Positions 50,501 to 63,060 of a DNA stretch of 64,000 nucleotides are shown piece after piece. The position numbers were made by a program, and so were the translations under genes. This DNA comes from Pezizomycotina sp. ARF18. Its lineage: Eukaryota > Ascomycota. Within the stretch, counting starts at the first letter, position 1, and each line of letters starts with the position of its first letter. Where the stretch lies: the NCBI GenBank assembly GCA_002224055.1, contig AZLU01000069.1:1-64000 (forward strand), in the 5' to 3' direction. The notes below the pieces were generated by a model, which was not told where the DNA came from, made no database searches, and saw nothing but the letters and a program-made list of their open reading frames with translations.

Positions 50501-53426
50501 ATCTTTTGGGGTGGTATGTGCGAGAGTATCCCCTTAAGTTTATTTGTAAATCGAATAGCATTAGACACCTTATTGGAAATGTATGGCTAGTAGGGATCCG
50601 AGCGTATCACTTGCAGCGGCGAGAATAGATATCTCGTGGTAAGACGTCTCCTCTAATAAATGTCACATTTTAGTTACTTTGATCTACGGAGCACAAGGCA
50701 GAGTGATGTCGACTAGTTTCGTAATGGATTTCGATTCCTCCTTTGGCTAAAGACCGCCTAGACCTTCCGGCTTTTCTTTGCAGGAGGGTTTTTTCAAACG
50801 AGTTTGTTGCCCAGGACCAGTATAATATCACTCGGAAATCTGAAGATCGTTAATGTTATTTCTGCCTTAAGCAAATTTTCAACTACACGAAACTGCTATC
50901 CATATTCCCTTGGCGACGTCTTTGAAAGCTAATTCGGCCGTTGAAATGTATTTCTACGTATAAGTTTTCAAATAACAAGCCTAACGGAGTACACTTCCAA
51001 TAAGTATCTCTTATTCAAGGATAATAAGTTTAAACGTAGCGTACGTTCTTTGATCATTGCCTGGACTATGCCGAAGGCACAATTGGACAGTTGAGGAATA
51101 AAACCAGCTAACAGTAAGTGGAGGAAGAATTAAAAACCTGAGATTGTAAATCTTTGGTGCCATACGCTTAGACTCTTGTCAATATTTACCTGGCGCGTAT
51201 AATTCGAGCTGTACCAAATTGCTCAGAACGATCCGCTGGGGAAGTCTATGTTACCGAGCTGTTCGAACCCGTCTCTCCGAAACCCATCTGATCTAATTTT
51301 TCTTCCCTCTGGTTCTATGTAGTCAGTTGATTCAGCTGATTCAGCTCATGGGGCGCTTCCTCGTGTAAATAAGCATTTTTAAATATAGGGCGGAACTTGC
51401 ACCAAGCGCTCATTCTCAAGTAGACAAACTATGAGATCTGCTAGCGTGAATCGAGGGGCATGTCAAGATCAAGAGGTTTCTCTTCTATGTTGTCGGCGCT
51501 TGAATTCTAACAACTCCCGTCTTGAGTGTAGCCATTGTTGAAGGAATTATAGCGAACTCATTGCCTTCTCGCGGTCCAGCTGATGAATTTTCAAAATAAC
51601 ATCGCCCATTATCGTGGATGCCTACTTGGTCTCATATTGGAATGATGGGGCTTTCGTAAATATAGTTCCGCCTGCGTTCTCTTCCATCAACGTATCTTAG
51701 ATCGTTTTGCGCTAGACGGTGAATATAACGCGGTGTGGGCACTTTAAAGTCACGATGTCTTCACTTCCTTTACTGGTGTTGGTTCTGAAAATTTTGGATC
51801 AATCGCTTCTATATCTCAATAAAGCAAGCGCGTCACAAGTCGGGGGAAAGTCAGTCCCTCGAATATCGGCGAATCGTAAAAACGTCATTTTCCTACGCCA
51901 GCAGGTGCGAGTTTAGCACGAAAATCAGTTGATGGCATGTAATATATACGCGAAGTCATTCTTGAATTCAACTGGGGCTCTGAGGTCTACAGCAACAAAG
52001 TTGAGTGGTGATGTGTTTCTTAACGCCAGAAGCAGGCACGCGTCAAGCAGCTTGCAAGCCATTTCGATATTTATCCATACGCGGTTGTGAGAGACTATAC
52101 GGTAGATGAAATATCTTGTGCTCTTATGTCCGAGCTTGATTCGTGGAAATAAAGGAAACCTCTTCCTATAAACTGGCGGATATCGCGAAAGAGCGAAAGA
52201 TCTGATGAAGTCTGTGATTACTTTGCTGTATGTTTTTTGCAGCTCCACGCAACTATGCTATTCCGCTTTCCATGGTTTCTAGAGAAACGATTCGTTCTGG
52301 ATTTACGCAGACTTCGCGGCGCGTGACCTCAAATTTCTTTTAACCACACGGGCAGTTTCTAGAACATTCGCGAGGGCGCTCTATACTCGCGTCATCCTTA
52401 CGGGATGCATAACTGTTCGTATTTGGTCTTCAAGGATCTTCTGTATTTGATGGTAGAGAGATACGGTGGCGATAATGTGGGAGTCTTAAATTTTATCTGG
52501 TGAAGAAAACTCTTTTTAGGCAGAGATATCGAAACTACTTAGACACGCGCGTCTTGCAATGGCCGTCGCTCCAAACCCTGCTCTTGCCCTACAGGTATTG
52601 AGGATATCGATTAAAGAGCCCTACGGAGCTCGAGGTGATACCTTCGTTAGGGCACCTATTTTCATTGGAAATTTCGATCGACTGCATCCGCTTGAAGGAA
52701 TATGCGATACTGGCGTCGAAGTGAGGTAGATCTATAGAAGGCTCGCAACCAGGAACCATTTTGATTACCAATTTTGAATAGTCTGTTTGTTTAATATCAA
52801 CTTTATTATCAATCGAACGTGGTATAGCTCGGATGTAGGCTTCTACTATTTTCTATTTCTGCTCTGTCGTATTGGTGGTAGTAAATGCTAAAGAGGAATG
52901 CCTTGCAGTGGTAGTATACTAGTAATAGGATTATTGGAGACCGCTCTGTCAGGAAGAGGTAGCGCAGGATCCGCCGAAATTGAGAAAATTTATTCGCATT
53001 TCTTTTTTGACAACTCAAAAAAAAAAAAGAAAAAAAAAGGGAGAGGGTAATGTTTCGTATACTTCCTTCCACAGCGAATAATCAATACTCTATAGACCTA
53101 CACAATTGAGACGATCCAGACCGACCAGTTGTCATTAGGCCTTCGCAAAAGAAAGCGTAAAAGTGTGGTCTTGCTGATAATGATGGAACCACAAGCAAAA
53201 ACTTTCGTTATAGAGACTACACAAGTCCGCGAACCAAAATTTTCATCAAATAGCCTTGAGCTAACCCATCGTTTATATATCCTCCAAGTTCTATCCGTTG
53301 AGATCGTCATAACATAGGCCTACACAGGACAAAATTTTTCCCGGGCACGACTTCCAGCAGCGTTGCAAGAACAATAAGACTTTCCCTGGACACAGCACCT
53401 CGGCAACGTTCCAAAAATCAAATTAA
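50501..53426. other. Gene-free spacer
   Basis: No frame above about 107 codons and none recognised. An A/G-rich run at 53018-53044 is the only simple repeat of note. Confidence 0.4.
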
Positions 53427-53890
53427 ATGTCAAAGACAACAAGCAGTTCCAAAACTTCACTACAGCGCCTTCGAGAACTTCTCGTATCCGAACTCAGCTT
53501 CGAACGAATCAAAGATTGCAATGATTACTATGAAAAAGCCGTGAAAAAGGCGAACCTAATCCGGAAAAGTATGGCAGTTGTGATAACCAGCTTGAGGTAA
53601 TCCGCTCAAAGTGCGAACGTCAGCTCGCAGATACATCGGGTACATGCGGATTCGCTAATCGTAGGCTACCTGAATCAAAACCCGCATGTGAATTTTGACG
53701 ATATCCTCAAGAGCGTCTCTAAGACGGAGGCAATACCTAAGGACTTGGCAGCGGCCTTTAGGGCAAAAAAAATGGTGGTAGGCGTTGAGCTGGAGCCAAA
53801 GAAAATTTAAGCGAATTTCACAAATCTCCGTGTTTATGTCTCTGAGCCTTCCAGGATTATAAAGCTACCGCTGCGATATGTAGAACTAGT
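53427..53890 (+). pseudogene. Decayed reading frame of unknown family
   Basis: From an ATG at 53427 one frame keeps protein-like character over about 155 codons, with only a few interruptions. It begins MSKTTSSSKTSLQRLRELL with a predicted helical, Lys/Glu-rich stretch (ERIKDCNDYYEKAVKKANL), then LNQNPHVNFDDILKSVSK near 53670 and LRVYVSEPSRIIKLPLRYV near 53830. Weaker coding-like traces in other frames continue to about 54240. It has no motif I recognise, so it could be an old host gene or part of a mobile element. The surrounding spacer has nothing comparable. Confidence 0.35.
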
Positions 53891-54239
53891 GGCTTATAAA
53901 CGATAAGTCGGCATATGCCAGATAGATCTCTGAGAAACATAGGAAGAAGCATTGTCAACGGAAAATGGGTTTATTCGTAGATGCCAAAGTTGGCGGAGCA
54001 CATGCATATTAGACATCAGAAATCGTCTTGTTGAAACTTGCCAGCTGGAAATCGTTTATTAAGTGTTTTGGTGAATCAGACTAACAAAGAAACTCGACTC
54101 GTATCGCTAAATACATACGAAGAAGCTTTTACGCTGTAGACATTATTTGAAATATGAAACCATGGTTCATTAATCCTAAAGATGAATTTTTAATCTTTAC
54201 CAACAGGCTAAAAAGAGTTAATCCGTAGTCTGGAGACCT

Positions 54240-54756
54240 CACAGCTAATCCGGCTGCAATTACAATAAAGATAGAAATAAAGGTAAAATAAGACATGATA
54301 CTGAGTAATAATCCTTCGGAGGGGGATGCCAGGCTAAAGGAACACTATGGTTTTTTTTTTTTTTTGATGACATCTCTGCGCGTAGCAAAGCTTGAGGGCT
54401 CACCGCGATAGCCGGAAAGCTACATAGCCAGTCGTAAACGGATAATAAATGTCACAGAAATCTTTATAACCGTACAATATTTATAATGTGGGAATACGTG
54501 TATCAGGAAGCAGGCGATACTTATGATAGTAGAGGTACGAGACGGATGTAGCTTTGCGATGTTATTTGTTTGATAGATTATTAATTTATTTTATTTTATT
54601 TTATTTTATTTTTTTTTAATATTAGTTGGAAGAGCGTGTCCTTTTATGTATAAACCGATTCGGGGATAATTATAAGCTCATAAGGAAATCTATATCATTA
54701 TTTTCGCAAGCAGCGCACTGCTCATCGTAGCTATATTCCTCCCGTCTACCCCGATA
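54240..54756. other. Intergenic with short simple repeats
   Basis: Contains a T-run at 54352-54366 and a TTTTA pentanucleotide run at about 54584-54618. No gene is supported. Confidence 0.5.
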
Positions 54757-55107
54757 TCACCATCGGGGACCCAGCGCTTCATAACCTGATCGCAAGTCAC
54801 GCAAAATGACCACCTCCTCCGTTCCCACGATGGGAGATCCCGCACCAACCTTTTCCAGAAATCGTACAGCTGGCAGTGGTACGTCCATGGTCAGTCCGCC
54901 GGTTTCTTGCGATATAACAGTCTGTGTCGGAAGTTGTCCGCCGGATATTTGGTAGGAAACAGCAATGGTCTTCACTCGGGGTTTCGCGCGTCTGCGAGGG
55001 ATATAAGAGCGGAAGCGGCGGCAAGAGGCGCGGAAGGACTGCCGGTCGGCTTCGTCCAGGAGGAAGTCGGCTACGGATAAGACGAGCTCGTTCGGTAAGG
55101 ATAGCAT
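54757..55107 (-). CDS. Small F-box protein
   Basis: A clean 116-codon ATG frame. The first 40 residues fit an F-box (LPNELVLSVADFLLDEADRQ then FRASCRRFRSYIPR), the motif that docks substrate receptors onto Skp1 in SCF ubiquitin ligases. The rest (KTIAVSYQISGGQLPTQTVI...LPAVRFLEKVG...EEVVILRDLRSG) has no visible LRR, WD or ankyrin repeats, so the substrate part is undefined. It is short for the class; a downstream exon or a frame break could hide more, though nothing downstream looks coding. It sits in a GC-rich patch 0.6 kb downstream of, and in the same direction as, the gene at 55743-57065. Fungal genomes commonly carry many such short F-box genes. Confidence 0.65.
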   Translation of the reverse strand: MLSLPNELVLSVADFLLDEADRQSFRASCRRFRSYIPRRRAKPRVKTIAVSYQISGGQLPTQTVISQETGGLTMDVPLPAVRFLEKVGAGSPIVGTEEVVILRDLRSGYEALGPRW

Positions 55108-55742
55108 CGTGAAAAACGCAATCTAGCATGGAAGACGAGGCTTGTAGTTGGAAAGTGGCTTGTCGCGGGGTCTTGTCATGAGACTTTTGCTATTGCTATT
55201 TAGAGCCAAAGATTTTGAAGTGGTCCGGGAACCCCGAAGCACGCTCAAGTGCGTGCAGTGAGTAAATCTCGCTTGATTTCCTCCAATTTTTGTAGAAGTT
55301 AATTGAGACTCAAGATAAGTCTCTGCAAGCAGTTGGACTTGGATAGATTGGAACCGTATATCAGTTTGTAAAGCTGTTGCTACAGTAGCCGCGGTATGGT
55401 ATTAGGAAATAATAGGGAGAATAGTTGATCATTTCGAAATGGTATGCGAGGGCTCCGTTTGCCAAAATTCATAGCCTCGGTGTTTGACGTGTTCGCGGAT
55501 AGTATTACCCATAAGCATTTTAAGTGGAAAATTCGGGCTTACGCGAAAAAAATGATACTAATTAAGCTTCCTGTTCTATATTATTATACCGTGTCTAATA
55601 CCCCTTTGGTATTTTGAAATACAGTCTGTTATTTTAGTAGCATGCTACAGTTTTTCTGGTTGTAATGTCTATAAAAGTCCAGAAACAGTTATAATCCTAG
55701 CCGTTTGACTCTTTCCCTTCGCAGTAATCACTCCGGAGTAGA
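55108..55742. other. Intergenic
   Basis: Between two minus-strand genes. No frame or repeat of note. Confidence 0.5.
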
Positions 55743-57065
55743 TTAAGGAAAAGCTAGCCCGCCTTTACATATACTGTGAGCGGGTTTTATCTTCCTTGAG
55801 CTGGTCGGGTTGACCCCAAATTCCTCGAAAAGCTCATCCAGATCTAATCCAAGTTCTTCCTCAAAACTTTTACTTGTATTCCCCTCCTCGCCCACCTTCT
55901 GTTTCTTCCTCGATCGCAACTCACGACCCTCAATGACCTCGCCGCCTTTGGTCAAGGGCATGAACAGCAACCTGCGGCTCGACGTCTTAGGAGAGTATTT
56001 GATGTAAGCGTTGTGGCCCGCCAGGAACGATAGCCTGAGTGATAAAATCGACATCAGAAATAAGTTAGTCGCGTTATTGGAAAAAATGCATTCAAGAGAG
56101 ATCTAAATTTACATGCCTCCTTTCCTCCTCCACGGCATCCTCATACGCAGCAACATCTTCCGCCGAGAACGAGACCTTGATTTCTGGCCTGCGGTGGACG
56201 ATCGGCAACAGCTCCGCAAGGTCCAAGGGACCGTACTTGGTCAAGATCCTCAGCACCGGACGGATGTAAGGACTCACGCCGCCGGTTTCGAGCTTGACGG
56301 GGGCGAAGCTCAGGGTAAGTGGGGCCAGCTGGGGAAACAGTTGGCTAGATCATCGACGTCGTAAAGCACCTCTGGCTTCCAATCCCCAGTACTAGAACTT
56401 TGAAGGAGGAAAACCCATTGGGTGGGGTCACAGTATGGTTCGGGCAGAAGGCACGTGTTCTGGAGGACGGCGGAGAAGTGCCTGAGCATGTCGTTAATGG
56501 AATTGTGGATGCTCATGTTGACGATCGTGTCGGCGCGGAAGAGCGTGAGGAGTTTACCGGCGAGCATCCTGAGTTCGAGGTCCTTGCGGTTTTCATGAAG
56601 ATTCATGTGAGAAAATCGAAGAAGATGGTAACGGGCAGCGTTTCCGAGAAGAGAAGACCGTGGTTGAGGAAAACTTCGGTACCGAGGCCACGACCCACAG
56701 AGAACTTCTGAAACTCGACCGGCGAGAACTTAGGAGCGGATTTATCCTTCTCGGCATCCACGGCGCTAAGAAATGTATTGAGATGAAGAGTTGATTAGCA
56801 GTTTGGCTTGTTTGGTAATGAAACGCGACGAAGAGAATCTACAAGGTGGTAAACCAATAGCGTAATTTTGAATGTGTATACATACATCTTGTCCATGGCT
56901 TGAACCACAGCAGAAGCTCCATTCATGGTCCTCCTCTAGTGTCGTGCCGAGGATTCGTATACCTGTACGCGCAAAGGCACTATTCAATACCCTAAACTGC
57001 ACAGCAAGCCAAAGTAAATAAGCGTGACGTGTATATACTTACTTCTTGTTGTTTTTCTTAGGCAT
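55743..57065 (-). CDS. Multi-exon gene of unknown function
   Basis: Predicted exons (minus): 57065-57043 (MPKKNNKK), 56933-56886 (RTMNGASAVVQAMDK), 56765 to about 56113, and 56034-55743, with GT-AG introns. The second joins in frame to AVDAEKDKSAPKFSPVEFQK. Exon 3 carries the most structured part: EVFLNHGLLFSETLPVTIFF, RKDLELRMLAGKLLTLFRAD, NMSIHNSINDMLRHFSAVLQ, then SPYIRPVLRILTKYGPLDLA and FSAEDVAAYEDAVEEERR. The last exon reads AGHNAYIKYSPKTSSRRLLF and ends in a Lys/Arg- and Glu-rich tail (SRKKQKVGEE). There is no signal peptide or membrane span; the basic ends suggest a nuclear or cytosolic protein. I do not recognise a family. Two frame changes (near 56608 and near 56336, the latter a CCC run) look like one-base losses, as in neighbouring genes; the exon 3/4 junction phase is unsettled. 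Confidence 0.6.
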
Positions 57066-58392
57066 TCTTGCCTAGATTTTTAGAACTTGGTATAGAAATT
57101 GGATAGTAGGATAACAGAGGTGTATATTGATTGTTTAAGATTTCTTGTTTGCTAGGTATCTCTTTATTTTATCTGTTGGGTTTTCAATCTATTGATCCAT
57201 TTCTTCGCCGTTTTCTCTCCCAGTGTACTTGAGCGTATATTTTTCAAAAAGAAAAAAGGCTCTTATAATGCTAATTTCTAATTGGACACCTGGGGCCTGG
57301 GCCTCCCCGTGACCCGTTCAATTAGCTGAGTGTTAACTCTCTGAAGGCTTTTTCTTCAGCAGCCTCGCTAAATTGCCCATTCGCACTTCCGCCATTACTT
57401 GCCACTGTGCCCTTACCCTACCTACGGCTGTCTACCCGTCTCGTGCCCCCGCCCATATTTTTTTTTTTTTTTGCTTAATTGCATTCGTCAAGTAACTGAA
57501 TGCTGCTATCAAATTTCTTTGCGTAGTGTTCAATTCCCAACACCAACTATAAGTTTCTCCTATCAGATTGACGTTCTACCTCTCTGATTTCCTTCTCAAA
57601 CATAACACATCGTTCTCTTTTATCTTACTTGAGTAGATACAATTTATAAAGCCGACATCTAATACCTAGCAGGTTCAGTCTCCGAGCTATATTTAAAGGC
57701 CTTGCGGGGTTTCGGTGTTCAACGCCGTCGTCATTAAGCTCAAATTCTTTCGCGATCAAGCGCGAAGCGAAGGCTTGAGCATGATCTGAGGATTCGACCA
57801 CGTTGCTTGTCCGCGCTGGCTGGAGTGGCATAAAATATGTATTATGAGGCACAATTCTAGATAGCTTGAATCACTAGACAAGATTTCCCAAACTTACAAA
57901 TTTCATGATCAAGGTTTGTCGGACGCCAAAGAGTCAGAAGAGCGTTTTGGAGGAGCACTGTACAGAACAGGCACCACGAACCATCATGTATACCGCGTAA
58001 ACTCTTGCTCTTATACATCGCGAGTTCCCGCGCGCACAAGGAATATTTTTTTTCATGATCTCTATAATATAACACGAAATTTGTTAGAATTTTTTCCTTT
58101 CTCTTTTCTGCCGTCTTTGATAGCTGGATACGGCCATTATTCTTCACCATATCGCGATGTCCTAGGGAAAGGTTTAACCAAAAAAAAAAAAAAAAAAGCA
58201 TGAGACTGTGGAGTTCCCCTAACGGTGTATGGATTAGTCCTTCATCATAACGATAATTGAATTCAATTTAGCAGAAAGGGAAGTATACACGAACTGCCGA
58301 GTTGACCGTGAAATATAGGCGTAGTTCTTAGCATCAGTTATCTCTTGGCAGTTGATATCTTGGCAATCTTGTTCATGTATTTGACAAACAGC
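57066..58392. other. Intergenic, upstream of the unknown gene
   Basis: The 5' flank of the minus-strand gene, then spacer. Contains T- and A-runs (57459-57472, 58181-58197) and no supported frame. Confidence 0.45.
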
Positions 58393-58394
58393 TA

Positions 58395-59662
58395 ACGTGG
58401 GGCACTAGCCTGCGAGCCGGCACCGGCCAGCGAGCCAGCTATGCCAAGAAATGCCAAGACCACACTAAAATGACCATAAAATTCTATATATATATGTAAA
58501 AAAATGATAATCGAAGGCTCGAGAACTACAAATAGTAATGGAAAGAACTATCTAGGGTCCTAACTAACTACATATTTAAAATTATATAGTAATTATATAG
58601 TAAAATAAATAATGGTAGGGTTCTAGCCCCTAGTCCTCTTCTTCTGTCCTATTTCTCTTTCTCCAGCTGTCGCCCGAGATGTAGCTCCCGCGCTAGCTGC
58701 TCCGTATAGCCCTTCTGTAACTTTTACGTTTTCTACTCTAGTAACGCGTATATTTATAGTATCGATGCCCGCTGGTAGCTTATGTTATCTAATACTTTAG
58801 CCTTACTAATGTATGTATGCTACTGGCTCTACCGCCTTCTAATCCCTATTCTGGGCGCGTAACTTAATATTTTCTACTTTTTATGTATCTACTTGTTTAA
58901 AGGAGTAGCTGTAGCCTTATAAATCTTATTAAATAGGATATAATAGGCGCCGGAAGCCTAGGTTTAGTCGATAATGTCTTTTCTAGCGTCGTTAGATACC
59001 GTGCTAGGTTAGTTTTATCGCGGGGGTAGCTAAATCCGTTAGATCTAGGCCTCGAACTAAAGGGGGGATCCTTATAATCTGCGCTTTAGCTAGTTTTACT
59101 GATTTAGGCGTCGCTAGCTAGCTCTCCGGCTATATGACGTAGTATATTATAGCATATAGGAAAGCCCTAGCTATATAATTTAGTATACAGGCCTCGATAG
59201 TATTCTTGGTAGCTCGGTAAGGAGCTATAGCTGGGGCTATTTTTATACGGGGACTTTATACGGGCGTCCTTTATTTTGGTGCTTTAAAGTTAAAGGGGAC
59301 CCTATAAATAATACCGTTTTGTTAAGAGATAGTTATTTCCGGCGCGATAGCTATTGAGGGCTTCCGTTAGGCGTGCTTCCTTTTGCCAGGGCGTTAGGCT
59401 CAAATACGGTAGTTGACTGGCTATGGTAATGTCTGAGCGGTTTAGTATTGTTTAATATGTTAATAAAATAGAGTTCTATTGATTATAATATATAATCGAT
59501 AAGCTTTTTGTTGGGATGTATGTATATAGGGGGCCCGGAGCTACGAAATGCCGGAATGGCTATTTATTTATTTATTTTATATGGCAGCCACCGTTGTCTT
59601 GGCAACTGGCTCGCTGGCCGGTACTGGCTCGCGGTACTGGCTCGCAGGATAGTGCCCCACGT
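58395..59662 (-). mobile_element. pogo/Fot-like Tc1-mariner element, deleted and RIP-like
   Basis: Ends are near-identical inverted repeats: ACGTGGGGCACTAGCCTGCG at the left and ACGTGGGGCACTATCCTGCG read inward from the right, then CCGGCCAGCGAGCCAG on both sides. Each end is bounded by the dinucleotide TA (58393-58394 and 59663-59664), as for this superfamily. The right end has a 13-bp duplication (GGTACTGGCTCGC twice) absent from the left. The interior is TA-rich. On the minus strand, traces such as TPKSVKLAKAQI (about 59090) and LQKGYTEQLARELHL (about 58690) resemble the post-catalytic, Lys/Glu-rich C-terminal region of fungal pogo transposases. At 1.27 kb it is shorter than autonomous relatives (about 1.8-2 kb), I see no intact DDE domain, and stops interrupt every frame, many of them CAG-to-TAG type. 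Confidence 0.8.
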
Positions 59663-59664
59663 TA

Positions 59665-61230
59665 TTCGGCTAGCTAGCAAACGACTCCTCAGCATATCTT
59701 ACGGAGGTTTTAAATCATTGATTTCATTACTTAAAATCCAACGGATACTTAACACTTTTAATTTTGCTTTCATCTGTTAAATTAAAGGTAATGCGATTGA
59801 AACAAAGAAACCCTGCTTTTTCGCGGTGTTTGAGATGAACGAACGGGAAGGATGCGTATAACTATACATAGAGACAGTGAGTATTTATGACTTTTGCCAG
59901 CTAAGAAAAGGAGAAAAAAAAACTGTAGACTCATCTCTTGTCTTGATTATTTTGATTTTATACTGTTGTAGACGGAAAACGTCCCGAAGCGTTGTTAAGG
60001 ATACTAATTCGTGGTAACGGATAGAGAATGGTATTTTGTTCGCTCCTAGCTAGGTATGACAGCGAGATATAATAAATGGTAATAAGTAAAAATAATACTT
60101 ACTTAATAAATAAAAAGCGCGATCCGAACGAGATGGATAAACTATTAAAAATAATGATGTGATACGTAGGAGGAAATGTGTTGATCTTCGGACAAAACGA
60201 AAAAAGAATTTTTTTTTTGAATCTATCGTAAAAGCGTGCACTAAATGACCTTAACGGCACGCTCCCAAATCCAGCCCTTTTTCTCCACCGCGCTATTTTA
60301 TGATTTTCTGGACACTTTGGGATTCTACACACGGTACTTGGATCAGCTCAATCCGTTCCTTTCGTAACTGGGGTATCCAAAACCTTCACAAACCGAAGCC
60401 GCTGTGAAAACCAAGACATTAAGAGACGAGGAAGGTTTAATTCGCGTTGATCCGGTGTTTTTATATAAAGCAAATAGATCGTTCCTCGTCAACCGAAATC
60501 TCGCGATCTATAGTTTCAGATTCATCCGTACCTGGCGCCATTAGATTTTTTCTACAAGCGGCGATGAATTGAAATATAAGTTCTAAGAATTAAAGTAGAA
60601 TAAGAGGAGTATAAGTTTTATCAGAAATCGAAAGATGTTTTTTTTTTAGTCATCCACCGTTCTGTGTCCATTAGGCACGGAGCAATTTTGTTTTGGAGTT
60701 GGTTTTTCGCTGGGATTTCGGTGCAAGGTCGTCTAGGAGATTAATTACGTTAATAGGAGTATCAGGAGCTATGCAAGGGGAACGTAGGCGTATTCGACCT
60801 GGATCCAAATGGTAGTGTTAAAGAAATCCACGGTCAATTTTCAGAATCATTAGCTTTATCTTCAAGGAATCTATAAATTAAATGCGCAAGAAATCGAAAG
60901 GGTTCGATAGATTTCAGAGAGGTAAAGACGAAATACATAATCAATCATCCACAAACAACCAGTATTCATTTTGATGGTTCAGTATTTTTCTCATCATTCT
61001 ATCACCTCGTATCTTTAATGGGATTTACAAAATTATTAAAAGGGACTATTTTAAAATGCCAAGGATGAAGCAGTTAGCTGATTTCTCAACATTCAATTGC
61101 CAGAACAATAATAGAAAATAGAAATTTGGATCCGAAAGTGTGTAGTATAAATCGGGTTAATTCGAACCGAAAGTAGAATAAGCGTCATTCGTATACTTAA
61201 GTGAATGAATATACGTCCCAAACTAGCCTA
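59665..61230. other. Gene-free spacer
   Basis: AT-leaning sequence without a supported gene. Two short Phe-rich minus-strand frames (60050-60332) are compositional. A T-run lies at 60638-60648. Confidence 0.45.
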
Positions 61231-61234
61231 ATAT

Positions 61235-63060
61235 TGATCATCATGAAAGGGCAAAGAAAATTTCCTGTGGTATTGGGGAGGGGAACAGCACACATAAATA
61301 GAGAAATATATTCTTATTACTTACGATAAACCCTGTACTCCGAAATACGTGCATTATCGGTTCTATCCTTCTAGAGAAGCCAAGAAAATAATTAAAAGAG
61401 TTAGTACGCTTTGCACAACAGTTCGTGAAAGAAAAAGAGTAGGCAAGCTAAATCGTTCTAGTGGGGAAGTGTCTCAGAAGGAGAAGTGCAAATTTTGGTC
61501 TTCAACGGCATGAAATGCCTCTGAATTTCATTCTCTTAAATTCAAGAGAATCATCATATCAAGCCTGGGGGGAAGTCGGACTTTTTGGAAAAGTTTCATT
61601 TTCACTAAAGCGATATAGTTGGTGTTCATACCGTAGCGCAAGGAGATACTACACGAGCGTGCAGTAGAAATACAACCGAAATCTCGACGTAGGCGATGAT
61701 AACGACCACTGGACGCTAAAATATAGACGAATCGAAATGAAAAGGTGAGCCTTTTGCTTTATGGAAACTCGATAATGAAAAAAAGGTACCGGATATATAC
61801 GGAAGGATTCAGAGGGACAGAGTCTTTTTATCATCCAAACGTTAAGAATGTTTTTCTCATCATAAAACCATACTAAGTAGGTTCGGCAAACATACTGGTG
61901 GGGAGTGGTAGGACTTCAAGGAGTACTTACTATGACGAGGATAAAACGAGGAAATTTAATACTTCCTGCCTGTAGCGGTTCCTACAAAACCATTCTTAGT
62001 GGATTAGCAGGTATTGTTAGCATCTAAGATCAATATTGGCATGGTTTATGGCGAAAATATTATGATGCCTTGAGAATGTAAAAGTATCAGATGACCAATC
62101 ATAATTACTCAACATTGTGACTTGATTTGAAGCCACTTGAGAAACACTTTCGACTATGATATTCATCATTTGGAGAAATAGTACTGTAGAGAAGGACGGA
62201 AGGCAGCGAACAAAGGAAACTTACACACCACGACATTTCCCGACGCAAAAAGTCGGCGGGGTTCAATTTGGTTCCGATCTAGTTATTTAGTATCTGTTAG
62301 CAATTTTCTAAATGAAAAATCTTGAATTTGAGCGTGCATAAGTAATTCTTGAGAGAATAATAAATAATTTTTCAGAGTATCGAAAGTTGTTCATCATATG
62401 AAATTCTTAGCATCTCAGATACTGACATAGAGTCATCACATGGATTTAGGAGCATGAGGAAAATGGAAGCAGCTTATTCTCCAAAATGCAATGTTGTAAT
62501 AGATAATAGTGTTTGTAGGGAAGGGATGGAACTCGTAAACAAAAGGAAAAGGTACAAACTCACCGTATCGAACTTTTTTGTGAAATCGCCGAGCTTCGAT
62601 TTGATCTGTATATAATTATCTTCAGTATGGGTTAGCATTTCTATAAATATAGGCTTTTGCATCGAGTGGTATAGGGAACTTAATATTGCAGGAAAGGCCA
62701 AATGGGTTTTAGAATGGTTTCTTCTTCATAAGAAATACTTAGCGTTTCTGATGGTCTTTAGGTCATCACGTGGATTTGGAAATACGAGGGAATTCAAGTA
62801 ATTCTTGCCTAAACAGGAAGATTGATAAGGAAAGACGGTATTTTCAAGGTACTTGTACTTACCAGAGAGTTAGCACGAAGTGTAGGAGTACCTATGCCGA
62901 CCAGAGCTCGAGAATCTGGTGGAAAGTCAGCATCGTTTGCAAACTAACTCCAGAATATTGTAGGGAAAAGGTAAATCATTTAGATACGGAGAAAATTGTG
63001 AACCACAAGGTATTATAATATCAGAACGTGAAAGGACTTTAAGTCATCATTCAAAAATTG
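61235..63060. repeat. Degenerate tandem-like repeat field
   Basis: The best pair is 62403-62466 and 62735-62796: ATTCTTAGCATCTCAGATAC compared with ATACTTAGCGTTTCTGATGG, then GTCATCACATGGATTTAGG compared with GTCATCACGTGGATTTGG, spaced 332 bp. Related pieces occur at 62017 (GTTAGCATCTAAGATC) and 63038 (CTTTAAGTCATCATTC). TCATCAT or a near variant recurs about every 300 bp (61235, 61550, 61855, 62162, 62390), with a following GGGGA-type block. Divergence prevents a firm unit length. Confidence 0.4.

Noticed and set aside
51250-51275. GTTCGAACCC resembling a tRNA T-arm
   Set aside because: The flanking bases do not pair into a T-stem and no D-arm or anticodon arm lies upstream.
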